Source: Deltaproteobacteria bacterium (lineage in GTDB: Bacteria; Desulfobacterota; Desulfarculia; Adiutricales; Adiutricaceae). From it: a DNA stretch of 64,000 nucleotides. The DNA lies in the NCBI GenBank assembly GCA_031273455.1, contig JAISRZ010000069.1, forward strand, positions 1-64,000, read 5' to 3'. This document shows positions 50,631-60,261 of this stretch, piece after piece; the first letter of the stretch is position 1; every line of letters starts with the position of its first letter. A model generated the notes under the pieces. That model was not told where the DNA came from. It did no database searches and saw nothing but the letters and a program-made list of their open reading frames with translations. Made by a program: the position numbers and the translations under genes.

Positions 50631-53201
50631 ATGTATAAGTTTTCCAATGATAGAAAAAAATTGTTAACTAAAATTAATATTATTGCAATATTTTTTCTAT
50701 TATCTATAGCTACAATACTATTGCTTACTATATATACGCGCAATCTACTAAATACCTACATGACTGCGGAGTCCCATTACATAATAGAACGATTGAAAGC
50801 GGTTAGTTTAAGCGCCTCCACCTTTGTTAACGCTGATGAGCTGGAAAAATTTCAAACTATTGAAGATATGAAACTTGAGTCATATCAAGATATAAAGAAA
50901 AAATTATATTATTTTTCAAAACAAGTAGATGTATTTTATGTATATTATATGCGAATAATTGATGGAAAAATACAATATATAATAGACAATGATTACGATG
51001 AAAAAACCCGAGTTGGCCTGGACACCCCCTTAACCGACATCGCGATTGAAGAGGGCGCCGATGACGCTTATCTAACGGGTGAAGTGAATTGCGAGGACAT
51101 CGGCTCGTACACCGAGGGTTGGGAAGGGTTAATGTCGGCTTACGCCCCAGTTTTCAACTCCCAAGGAAAAATCGTCGGGGTCGTGGGCGTGGACATCAAG
51201 GACGCGGAAATAATGGACTCCCGCCTAAAAATGTCCAGGCTTACGGGAATAGAAATATTTTCGGTCATTTTGGTTATGGTCAGTGGAACGATTTGCCTTA
51301 TGGGCTTTAAGAACGCCGCTAAAAGAGCGGAGGCCTCCAACCAGAGCAAGTCCACTTTTTTAGCCATGATCAGCCATGAGATTAGAACGCCCATGAACGC
51401 GATTATTGGGCTAAGCGAACTGACGCAACGGGAATATGGCAAGCCCAAAGGGTTGGAGTATATCAGCGGCATAAAAAACGCTGGCGCGGGTTTGCTGGCT
51501 ATTATCAACGATATCCTAGATTTTTCCAAGTTTGAGTCGGGCAACCTGACGATAAACATAGCTCCTTATAATATATCTTCATTGTTAAATGACGTTTTAA
51601 CAGTTATTAAAGTTAAAATGTCCGAAAAATCGCTGAAATTAATTTTAGATATATCGCCTAAGATTCCGAGCGTCCTTTTTGGCGACGCCGGACGCATAAA
51701 ACAAATACTCCTCAATCTATTGGGCAACTCCGTCAAATACACGGAAAATGGTTTTATCAAATTTTCCGCGTCTTGTGAGCCTTTAAGCGTGGTTAGCTTG
51801 CGTCTGACTTTTGTGGTGGAGGACAGCGGAATCGGCATTAAACCAGAAGACATGCCAAAATTGTTTAGAGAATTTATTAGACTGGACGTTAAACGGAATA
51901 TCAAAGTGGAAGGCACTGGCTTAGGGCTCCCGATAGCCAATTTTCTTTGCGAAGCCATGGATGGCGGCATAAAGGTGACTAGCGAATACGGCGCGGGCTC
52001 CACCTTTACCGCGACAATTAATCAAACCTTGGAAGACTGGACCTCCATTGGCGAATTTTCTGAGGTCTTAGTTAAAAACTTAGAGCCGCAATCCATCAGC
52101 TTCACCGCTCCCGAGGCTAACGCGCTATTGGTGGATGATCTGCCCAGTAATCTTTTGGTGGCCGAAGGTTTGCTCATTCCCTATGGCATGCGAGTCTTTA
52201 CCTGCTTAAATGGGCTAGAGGCCTTGGAGCTTATTAAGTCGCGGCCTTTTGACATTGTCCTTATGGATCACATGATGCCGGAGATGGATGGCCTTGAGGC
52301 CACCAGGGAGATCAGGTCCTTAACCGGCAAAAGGTTTCAATCCATGCCCATTATCGCTTTAACCGCCAACGCGGTGGCTGGCATGAAGGAAATGTATTTA
52401 GAGAACGGCTTCAATGATTTTCTCTCCAAACCTATAGAAGTATCAAAATTAGACGCGATCTTAAAAAAATGGATCCCTGACAATAAACGTCAGTCTCAAG
52501 AGCATTTAAAGTTTAATAAAGATAATGACTCAATCTCTGAAACAGCTTTAATACCTGAAATTGATGGTTTAAACGCTAATATTGGTATTGAAAGGATTGG
52601 TGGATCGAGTAAACGTTACTTTGAATTGCTTAAAATGTTTACCAGCGATGTCCAGGCTGGCTGGGGCCATTTGGCCAAAAAGCCTGACAAATATTCCATA
52701 ATTCCATTCACTACATTTGTTCACTCTATGAAAAGCGCTTTAAATAATATTGGTTCAATAAATCTAGCGAAAGACGCTGAAAACTTAGAAATAGCTGGTC
52801 GCGATGTTGATTTTAAACTAATTCATAGTTTATTATGTCCTTTTCGAGATAAACTATCGATATTAACGGAGCGAATCAAAGACTTTTTAGAGAGCCATCA
52901 AGCCGCTGATGGGGGCGGCGCGGCTGGGGGGAGCGGCGGCTTAGGGCCAGAGCTACAAACCGCTCTCTCCCATCTTTTGGCGGCTTTAAAGCGAAAGGAT
53001 GTCGATACAATCGATCATATCATTATCGAGCTCCGTTCCATGACCCTGCGGTTAAAAATCAGCGATCTGGTCGCGGAAATTGACGAGCTAGTTTTAACGG
53101 CGGACTTTGAGCTAGCCTCGGAAAAACTGGCTCAGTTAATTAGCTGGGATAAAGCTGAGTCGAAAGACCATGAGGATGTGGACCGGGGCTTAAACGGTTA
53201 G
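50631..53201 (+). CDS. Hybrid histidine kinase B (Cache-like sensor, HK, REC, Hpt)
   Basis: 856 residues. A first membrane helix (about 13-35) and a second one (about 208-228) enclose a periplasmic domain with a Cache-like YAPVFNSQGKIVGVVGVDI. The kinase core has [13 protein letters not shown] (H249), LLGNSVKYT, EDSGIGI and GTGLGLPI. The receiver holds DIVLMDHMMPEMDG (D546) and LSKPIE; the Hpt has TTFVHSMKSALNNIGS (H698). The last 65 residues are the shared C-terminal module. The spacing between HD-GYP stop and start is 153 bases. Patches of AT-rich codons occur in the sensor, ATPase and Hpt parts. Its Hpt is the most divergent of the four. Confidence 0.92.
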   Translation: MYKFSNDRKKLLTKINIIAIFFLLSIATILLLTIYTRNLLNTYMTAESHYIIERLKAVSLSASTFVNADELEKFQTIEDMKLESYQDIKKKLYYFSKQVDVFYVYYMRIIDGKIQYIIDNDYDEKTRVGLDTPLTDIAIEEGADDAYLTGEVNCEDIGSYTEGWEGLMSAYAPVFNSQGKIVGVVGVDIKDAEIMDSRLKMSRLTGIEIFSVILVMVSGTICLMGFKNAAKRAEASNQSKSTFLAMISHEIRTPMNAIIGLSELTQREYGKPKGLEYISGIKNAGAGLLAIINDILDFSKFESGNLTINIAPYNISSLLNDVLTVIKVKMSEKSLKLILDISPKIPSVLFGDAGRIKQILLNLLGNSVKYTENGFIKFSASCEPLSVVSLRLTFVVEDSGIGIKPEDMPKLFREFIRLDVKRNIKVEGTGLGLPIANFLCEAMDGGIKVTSEYGAGSTFTATINQTLEDWTSIGEFSEVLVKNLEPQSISFTAPEANALLVDDLPSNLLVAEGLLIPYGMRVFTCLNGLEALELIKSRPFDIVLMDHMMPEMDGLEATREIRSLTGKRFQSMPIIALTANAVAGMKEMYLENGFNDFLSKPIEVSKLDAILKKWIPDNKRQSQEHLKFNKDNDSISETALIPEIDGLNANIGIERIGGSSKRYFELLKMFTSDVQAGWGHLAKKPDKYSIIPFTTFVHSMKSALNNIGSINLAKDAENLEIAGRDVDFKLIHSLLCPFRDKLSILTERIKDFLESHQAADGGGAAGGSGGLGPELQTALSHLLAALKRKDVDTIDHIIIELRSMTLRLKISDLVAEIDELVLTADFELASEKLAQLISWDKAESKDHEDVDRGLNG

Positions 53202-53330
53202 CCGGTTAAACCCGCGATTTATAGCGCCTTGGCCTTAAAGGAGGCTATAAAACGCGATTATCAAACATTAGCGTCGCTAGCCAGGGCGATCTAAAGGTCA
53301 GGCTTACCAGCTCTTATTTGACTAACCACT

Positions 53331-56300
53331 ATGGAAATTAATATGTTTAAGCTATTTATGGCTTTAATTTTCGCTTTAACGCCTCTAATCTTGTTTCCAA
53401 AGTTGTCCATAGGCGCCGAAGAAACCTTCGCCTACCAATCTTATCGTGATATCCCTGGCGTCACCAAAGAGGAAATAGAGGCTATCGAGCGGATTATAAA
53501 ACAAAAACCTCGTTTTATCTTGGGGGCTGAGCCCAGCGTGGAATTGTTTCGCCAGATTGACGGCTCGCTCGGCGGCTATAACGTTCTTCTGTGTAATTGG
53601 CTAAGCTCGCTTTTTGGGGCTAAGTTTACACCAGTTATATATGATTGGGATCTATTGACCGCAGGCCTCGATCGTCAGGATATTGACTTCACTGGCGATC
53701 TGACGCCCACCCCCGAGCGAGTGGCCCGATATTTTATGACCTCGCCCATGTTGGAGCGACCGATTAAATATATGCGCCTTCCAGACAGCCTTAGTCTAGC
53801 GGAAATCGCCAAATCCCGGCCCCCCCGTTACGGGTTTTTAGCTAAGACCTCAACATTTGATCAAGTCAGCGCCTCTTTAGAGAAATCTTACGCGGTTATT
53901 ATGGTCGATAATCATAAGGAGGCCTACCAAAAGCTTTTAAATGGCGATATTGACGCCTTTGTCGATGAGGCGCCTTATGAGGCCGCTTTCGACTCCTTTG
54001 GCGATATCGTGACCGAAGATATGTTGCCCATGGTCTTCGGCCCAGTCTCTTTGGCCACCGCTAACCCCGAATTCGAGCCCATCATTAAGGTCGTCCAGAA
54101 AGCTTTGGATAACGGGGGCGTGGAATACTTAACCATATTGCTTAAAAGGGGCCAGGCGGAATATCGAAGCCATAAATTTTTTTCGTGGCTGACCCCGGAG
54201 GAACGTCAGTACGTTTTTGAGCACAGCGCCTCTGGACAGAATAAGCCTATCCCAGTGGGCCTGGAGTACGATAATTACCCCATCGCTTTTTATAATGATC
54301 GGGAAAAGGCTTGGCAAGGTTGCGCTTGGGATGTTTTAGAGGAGATTAGAGCCATTAGCGGACTCAATTTCGCCAACGCGTTTCCCGAGCCAGTTATCTT
54401 TCCAGAAATGGTGCGGAAGCTGGAAAGCGGCGAAATAGCCGTCATTTCCGAGCTTATTAAGACCACGGAAAGGGAAGGCCGATTTATTTGGCCAGATAAA
54501 CCCTTCACCACTGACAACTACGCTCTCGTGTCCCTCATTGATTTTCCTAACATTGAGCTGTCCGACGTGCGCCGATACACCATTGGCTTATCCGAGGGCA
54601 CCGCCTATACGGAGCTATTTTGGACCTTATTTCCGCGTCATACGCGGACTAAAGAATATATTGACGTGCTTTTGCCGCTGTACGCTTTGGAGCGCGGCGA
54701 AGTGGATCTGGTCATGAGCACCCAAAACCAACTCCTTAGCATGACCAATTTTTTGGAAAAGCCATATTTTAAAATAAATGTATTTTTAAATAGAACATAC
54801 GAATCATATTTCGGCATTAATAAATCTGAAACAATTCTGCGCTCCATAATCAGTAAAGGCATGAAGCTGATTAACGTCAATAACATCGCTGAGCAATGGA
54901 AACGCCGCGTGTTTGACTATAACAGCGCCGTGGCCCGGGAACGGACGCCTTTTTTGGTCGCCGGGATCTTTCTTTTCCTTTGCGTCATTGTCCTTCTTTT
55001 GATCATGTACTTTAAAGGTAAATCCACGGAAAAATATCTGGAGTCTTTAGTTGAGACCCGGACGAGAGAGCTTAAACGACAAACAGAGGTCGCTAATCTG
55101 GCCGCCAAGGCTAAAACTGAGTTTTTAGCCCGCACCAGCCATGAGATCCGGACCCCCATGAACGCCATCTTAGGCTTAAGCGAACTGGCCCAAAGGGAGT
55201 ATGGCCAGCCGAAAGCTTTGGAGTATATTATTGGCATCAAAAACGCCGGTAAAATTCTTCTGTCCATCATCAACGATATCTTGGATTTTTCCAAAATCGA
55301 GTCGGGCGGCCTTTTGATCCATCCCGAGTCCTATCAGACCGCCTCCCTTTTAAACGACGCTTTGGCGGTCATTCGCGTCAGGATGACGGAAACCGCCCTC
55401 AACCTTTTTCTGACCATCTCCCCGAACATCCCCGCTAACCTCATTGGCGACTCGGTCCGGATCAAACAGATACTATTGAACCTTTTGAGTAACGCCGTTA
55501 AATACACTAACCAAGGCTTCATTAAGTTCACCGCCAAAGGGGAACCCATTGACCCCAAGGCCATCCGGCTAACCTTTGTGGTTGAGGACTCTGGCGTTGG
55601 CGTTAAACCCGAGGATTTAGCCAAACTCTTTGTGGAGTTCACGCGGGTGGACGATAGTAACTCTTCGCGTATTGAGGGCACTGGCTTAGGGTTAGTCATA
55701 GCTCGGAGCCTATGCCGGGCCATGGGCGGCGATATCACGGTCGAAAGCCAATACGGTCGCGGCTCCACCTTTACGGCCACCTTGATTCAAAACGTTGACG
55801 ATTGGGCCCCCATGGGGGATTTATCGACCATAACCGAGACGCGCGCCGAGACCCAGATCGTCACCTTCACCGCCCCCGAAGCGGAGCTTTTGATTGTGGA
55901 TGACTTTCCCAGTAACCTTTTGGTGGCCGAAGGTCTGCTCGTCCCTTACGGCGCCCGGGTTCTGACCTGCCTTAATGGCCGGGAGGCCGTGGAGCTAGTC
56001 CAACGGCGCCCCTTTGATCTGGTGTTAATGGATCACATGATGCCGGAAATGGACGGCGTGGCGGCGACTTTAGCCATTAGAGCCATGAGCGAGGAACGTT
56101 GCCAGACCATGCCCATTATCGCCTTAACGGCCAACGCCGTCTCCGGCATGAAGGAACTTTTCCTCGAAAACGGCTTTAACGACTTTATTTCTAAACCCAT
56201 TGACACGGTCAAACTGGATGAGGTCTTAAAAAGATGGATCCCCGCTTCTAAGCGGCGAAAAATCGCCCGACCAGAGCCCCAAGAACCCGCCCCCAAGGCC

Positions 56301-56933
56301 CCCAAGGCCCCCAACGGATCGGAGGAGCTCCCGCGAATCCCTGGGGTGAAGGCCGCGGCCGGGTTAGCTCGGCTCGGGGGAAACCGTCGCCTCTACCTAA
56401 AACTCTTGGGAATGTTCCGCCAGGATCTAACGACCGGTTTTATTTATCTGGAGAACCCGCCCACGGAAACCACCTTAGCCGACTTTACGACCAAGGTTCA
56501 CGCTTTTAAAAGCGGTTTGGCTAACATCGGGGCCGAGGAGCTCTCTAAATCCGCCGCCCTTTTGGAAAGCGCGGGCCGGAAGGCCGATTGGCCGACCATT
56601 AACGAGCGACTCCCTGGGTTTCGCGAGGAAATAGCCTTACTTTCCGCGCGGATTGGGGCCTTTTTGGGTCGGACCGAGGAGGCCAAGGCTAAAACCCCAA
56701 AAGCCCAAATGGAGCCGGAAATTGGGCGGGCTTTGGAGCGGTTAAAGGAAACTTTAAAAGCCCAGGATTTAACGGCCATTGAGGTCGCCTTAACCCAGCT
56801 ACAAGCTTTACCGCTTAACGTTAAGACTAGAGAAGTTGTGTCCACGATCGAGGAGCGGATCTTAACGGCGGACTATCAAATAGCCTTAAATGACGTCATC
56901 TCCTTACAAAATAAAGGAAATTATTATGAATGA
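53331..56933 (+). CDS. Hybrid histidine kinase C (two SBP_bac_3 sensor domains, HK, REC, Hpt)
   Basis: 1200 residues, with architecture like BvgS/EvgS. A signal or membrane helix at about 5-25 is followed by two periplasmic solute-binding-like (SBP_bac_3, Venus-flytrap) domains: FILGAEPSVELFRQIDG to about 290 and PIPVGLEYDNYPIAFYND to about 535. A membrane helix (about 545-567) precedes the kinase core: [13 protein letters not shown] (H604), LLSNAVKYT, EDSGVGV, GTGLGLVIAR. The receiver holds DLVLMDHMMPEMDG (D901); the Hpt has TTKVHAFKSGLANIGA (H1057); the shared C-terminal module ends it. The ligand is probably a small solute such as an amino acid. It overlaps kinase D by eight bases. Confidence 0.94.
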   Translation: MEINMFKLFMALIFALTPLILFPKLSIGAEETFAYQSYRDIPGVTKEEIEAIERIIKQKPRFILGAEPSVELFRQIDGSLGGYNVLLCNWLSSLFGAKFTPVIYDWDLLTAGLDRQDIDFTGDLTPTPERVARYFMTSPMLERPIKYMRLPDSLSLAEIAKSRPPRYGFLAKTSTFDQVSASLEKSYAVIMVDNHKEAYQKLLNGDIDAFVDEAPYEAAFDSFGDIVTEDMLPMVFGPVSLATANPEFEPIIKVVQKALDNGGVEYLTILLKRGQAEYRSHKFFSWLTPEERQYVFEHSASGQNKPIPVGLEYDNYPIAFYNDREKAWQGCAWDVLEEIRAISGLNFANAFPEPVIFPEMVRKLESGEIAVISELIKTTEREGRFIWPDKPFTTDNYALVSLIDFPNIELSDVRRYTIGLSEGTAYTELFWTLFPRHTRTKEYIDVLLPLYALERGEVDLVMSTQNQLLSMTNFLEKPYFKINVFLNRTYESYFGINKSETILRSIISKGMKLINVNNIAEQWKRRVFDYNSAVARERTPFLVAGIFLFLCVIVLLLIMYFKGKSTEKYLESLVETRTRELKRQTEVANLAAKAKTEFLARTSHEIRTPMNAILGLSELAQREYGQPKALEYIIGIKNAGKILLSIINDILDFSKIESGGLLIHPESYQTASLLNDALAVIRVRMTETALNLFLTISPNIPANLIGDSVRIKQILLNLLSNAVKYTNQGFIKFTAKGEPIDPKAIRLTFVVEDSGVGVKPEDLAKLFVEFTRVDDSNSSRIEGTGLGLVIARSLCRAMGGDITVESQYGRGSTFTATLIQNVDDWAPMGDLSTITETRAETQIVTFTAPEAELLIVDDFPSNLLVAEGLLVPYGARVLTCLNGREAVELVQRRPFDLVLMDHMMPEMDGVAATLAIRAMSEERCQTMPIIALTANAVSGMKELFLENGFNDFISKPIDTVKLDEVLKRWIPASKRRKIARPEPQEPAPKAPKAPNGSEELPRIPGVKAAAGLARLGGNRRLYLKLLGMFRQDLTTGFIYLENPPTETTLADFTTKVHAFKSGLANIGAEELSKSAALLESAGRKADWPTINERLPGFREEIALLSARIGAFLGRTEEAKAKTPKAQMEPEIGRALERLKETLKAQDLTAIEVALTQLQALPLNVKTREVVSTIEERILTADYQIALNDVISLQNKGNYYE

Positions 56934-59817
56934 CGTGGTTTCAGGCGATTTTTCTGATCAGCTTTCCCCCACTTCATCGGTCAAAACCAAGTTCAGGGTG
57001 TTTTCTTGCGTTTTACTCCTGGGCGTTTTTGTGTTCGGCTTGGGGGCGTTTTTTGTCTCCGTGCGGAAACTGGGCTATGTGTCCTTACAGGATAATCTCT
57101 CGCTCGTCGCGGAAACCATGCGCCTTAAGTTAGCCACCGAGGTTAACAGTGAGCTGGCCTTGGTCAGCAAAATGGCTGACTCGCCTTTAATCCTGAGGTA
57201 TTTTCTGGATCCAGCCAATCCAGAGTTAAAACAAATCGCCGATGAGGAATTCGCGGTCTATAGGAGAATTTTTAAAAATAAATCCGTATTTTGGATTAAT
57301 GATATTGATAAATTGTTTTATTCTAATGAACAATCGCCATATCATGTTGACCCATCATTACCGGAAAATTATTGGTACGAAATGACTCTTTACGAGACTG
57401 AGCTTTACAACTTCAATATCAACTATAATCCTGATCTTCACGAAACCAATCTTTGGGTCAACGCCCCAGTTTTTTTATGGTCAGCCGATGGGACTAAAAC
57501 GCCGGTGGGCATGCTGGGGACAGGTATTAACCTAACCACTTTTCTCGAATCCATCTTAACCATCGACTCCAACATCTCGTTGTATATGTTCAACCGTTTT
57601 GGGGAAATCACCGCCACTAAGGACACGTCTTTAGTGTTCGACAAAGTTTTACTCTCGAAGCGTCTGGGGATAGCTGGCGACAAAATCATCGCTGTGGCCA
57701 AAGAGCTTAATGACTCTAAAATGCGCATATTTATTTACGAAGACGTTATGTACGGAGTCTGCGACGTTCCCCAGATGGGCTGGTTTCTGGTTGACAGTAT
57801 TCCCATCACTTTTTCCACTTTGTTCGATCCGTTTTTGACGGGGGTGTTTTTCTCCATCCTGGCCTTGATCACGCTCATTGTCATCGCTTTTAACGTCTTT
57901 GTTTCCCATATGTCCAATACCCTGGAAAACCAGAACCGACGACTAATTCTTCTCCATCAGCAAGCTATGGCCGCCTCTAAAGCCAAAAGCGATTTTTTGG
58001 CTCGCACCAGCCATGAGATCCGCACCCCCATGAACGCTATAATTGGCCTTAGCGAAATCGCTTTGCGCGAACATGGGACCGATAAAATCTTAGAGTATAT
58101 CAATGGCATCAAGGTCGCTGGGGTTAATCTTCTGGCCATCATTAACGATATTCTTGATTTTTCCAAAATCGAGTCCGGTAATCTCCCTTTACACGTTAGC
58201 CCGTACGAAACAGCCTCTTTTTTAAATGATTTATTGTCTATCATTCGCGTTAGGCTGACAGAAACGCCTTTAGAGCTTATTCTGGACATTTCCCCCCAGA
58301 TCCCTTGCGCCCTAATTGGCGACTCCGGGCGGGTTCGACAAATTCTCCTCAATCTTCTAAGCAACGCCGTTAAATACACCCATAAAGGGTTCATTAAGTT
58401 TAGGGCCACTGGCGAGCCTTTAACCAACGAGGCCATTCGCCTAACCTTCGCCGTGGAGGATAGCGGCGTGGGCATTAGACAAGAGGATTTGCCCAAGCTC
58501 TTCGGGGAGTTTATCCGGATCGATGAGAAGCGGAATATCAACATTGAGGGCGCTGGTCTAGGTTTGGTCATCGCCCGCAACTTGTGCCGGTCCATGGAGG
58601 GCGATATCACGGTCCAAAGCCAATACGGTCAGGGCTCGCTCTTTACGGCCACCTTGACCCAAGGCGTCAGCGACTGGACGCCCCTGGGGGATTTACCGGC
58701 CATCTCGGAGATGAATGAGGACATCCAGACCGTCACCTTCACCGCCCCCGAGGCGAACATCTTAATCGTCGATGACTTTCCCAGTAACCTTTTAGTGGCT
58801 GAGGGTTTGCTGTCTCCTTACTTAGCCCGGGTCCACACCCGCCTTAACGGTCGAGAGGCGGTGGAGTTGGTCAAAAGTCGCCCCTTTGATCTCGTCTTAA
58901 TGGACCATATGATGCCGGAAATGGATGGCGTGGAGGCCACTTTAGCCATTAGAGCCTTAAGCGAGGAACGCTGTCGGACCATGCCCATTATCGCCTTAAC
59001 GGCCAACGCCGTCTCCGGCATGCGGGAACTATTCCTTACGAACGGCTTTAACGACTTTATTTCTAAACCCATTGAGACGAGCAAGTTGGACGCGGTCTTA
59101 AAAACCTGGATTCCCGCGGGCCTACGGCGTGACCTGGGTGAGCCGGGCCAAGCGGAGCCCCAAGCCCTTATTCCCCCGGAAACGGATCCCCCAGAAACGA
59201 TTCCCCCGGAAACGGTTACTAATGACGCCCCGCCGCCCCAAATCCCGGGCCTTAACGCCGCCGCCGGACTGGCCCGGCTCGGTGGGAACCTTCGTCTTTA
59301 CCGAAAATTGCTCCAAGCCTTCCAAAAGGACCTGGAAACCGGTTTAGGGCCGCTAGAGAACGCTCCCCTTGAGGCGACTTTAAGCGACTTCACCACTAAG
59401 GTTCACGCCTTTAAAAGCGGCCTCGCCAACATCGGGGCCGACGAGCTAGCGAAGACCGCCGCTCTTTTGGAAAACGCGGGCCGGAAAATAGACTTCCCCA
59501 CCATTAACGACCTTCTCCCCCGCTTTCGGGAGGAGTTGGCCTTACTGTCAACGCGGATTGGCGAGGTTATGGGCGAAGTCAGCTTCAAAAGAGACCAAAA
59601 GGTGGAGCCAGATATCGGGCGAGCCGTGGAACGGTTACGGGCGACCTTGGAGGCCAGGAATCTAGAGGAGTTGGATTCCGCCATGGCCAACTTAAGCTCT
59701 CTCCCTCTAAACGCGAAAAGACGGGATTTGGTGGCGGAAGTGGCCGACGCTATTTTGCTGGCGGACTTTAAGAAAGCTTTGGCCACTCTGATGGCCTTTC
59801 CGAAAAACGATAATTAA
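56926..59817 (+). CDS. Hybrid histidine kinase D (Cache-like sensor, HK, REC, Hpt)
   Basis: 963 residues from the ATG at 56926, which has AAAGGAAA upstream; the longer ORF start lies inside kinase C. Membrane helices at about 23-45 and 287-313 enclose a Cache-like periplasmic sensor (NYWYEMTLYETELYNF, then VGMLGTGINLTTF). The kinase core has [13 protein letters not shown] (H363), LLSNAVKYT, EDSGVGI and GAGLGLVIAR, where GTG is changed to GAG. The receiver has DLVLMDHMMPEMDG (D660), the Hpt TTKVHAFKSGLANIGA (H827), and the shared C-terminal module follows. A threonine/proline repeat linker (PPETDPPETIPPETV) lies before the Hpt. Receiver and Hpt are close copies of those of kinase C. Confidence 0.93.
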   Translation: MNDVVSGDFSDQLSPTSSVKTKFRVFSCVLLLGVFVFGLGAFFVSVRKLGYVSLQDNLSLVAETMRLKLATEVNSELALVSKMADSPLILRYFLDPANPELKQIADEEFAVYRRIFKNKSVFWINDIDKLFYSNEQSPYHVDPSLPENYWYEMTLYETELYNFNINYNPDLHETNLWVNAPVFLWSADGTKTPVGMLGTGINLTTFLESILTIDSNISLYMFNRFGEITATKDTSLVFDKVLLSKRLGIAGDKIIAVAKELNDSKMRIFIYEDVMYGVCDVPQMGWFLVDSIPITFSTLFDPFLTGVFFSILALITLIVIAFNVFVSHMSNTLENQNRRLILLHQQAMAASKAKSDFLARTSHEIRTPMNAIIGLSEIALREHGTDKILEYINGIKVAGVNLLAIINDILDFSKIESGNLPLHVSPYETASFLNDLLSIIRVRLTETPLELILDISPQIPCALIGDSGRVRQILLNLLSNAVKYTHKGFIKFRATGEPLTNEAIRLTFAVEDSGVGIRQEDLPKLFGEFIRIDEKRNINIEGAGLGLVIARNLCRSMEGDITVQSQYGQGSLFTATLTQGVSDWTPLGDLPAISEMNEDIQTVTFTAPEANILIVDDFPSNLLVAEGLLSPYLARVHTRLNGREAVELVKSRPFDLVLMDHMMPEMDGVEATLAIRALSEERCRTMPIIALTANAVSGMRELFLTNGFNDFISKPIETSKLDAVLKTWIPAGLRRDLGEPGQAEPQALIPPETDPPETIPPETVTNDAPPPQIPGLNAAAGLARLGGNLRLYRKLLQAFQKDLETGLGPLENAPLEATLSDFTTKVHAFKSGLANIGADELAKTAALLENAGRKIDFPTINDLLPRFREELALLSTRIGEVMGEVSFKRDQKVEPDIGRAVERLRATLEARNLEELDSAMANLSSLPLNAKRRDLVAEVADAILLADFKKALATLMAFPKNDN

Positions 59818-60261
59818 GAATTTTTTATCTAAAATATACCTATATTAACTAACGAATATCTAACCTAAACTCCAAAAAAAATAGCGAAGACAATGGATCT
59901 TTTTTTGGAAATATTTCTAGCGTAACCAAAGAAAGCCTTTACTATATATAGGATACAGGCTGGAAAAAATTTTTTTGATCCCCTAATGGCGCCCATCCTT
60001 TTACGCGCTATTATTAGCGTATACAAGGCGTTGAGCGACATGGCGAACCAGTCAAGATTATTGGTAGACATTCCCTCTGACAAAGTGGTTCACAGCAAAT
60101 CGGCTGGCGTGAAAGGTGAAAAGCGCGTCTATAAGCGCGCCAGATATTTTCGAAACACAAACGGAGACCCCAGAAATGAGGCCAAAGTTGGAGCGAAAAT
60201 TGGGTTCCAGACCCTTAATAAGCGTTAACCGCGAGACTAAGCGCTAGAGGAGTGACCTGTT
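59818..60261. other. Gap between kinases D and E
   Basis: About 440 bases. The first 150 are AT-rich; the 80-residue ORF at 59986-60228 lacks a ribosome binding site and any family resemblance. A GAGG lies 8-11 bases before the next start. I see nothing else. Confidence 0.45.

Noticed and set aside
59986-60228. 80-residue ORF between kinases D and E
   Set aside because: No ribosome binding site and no recognisable protein pattern.
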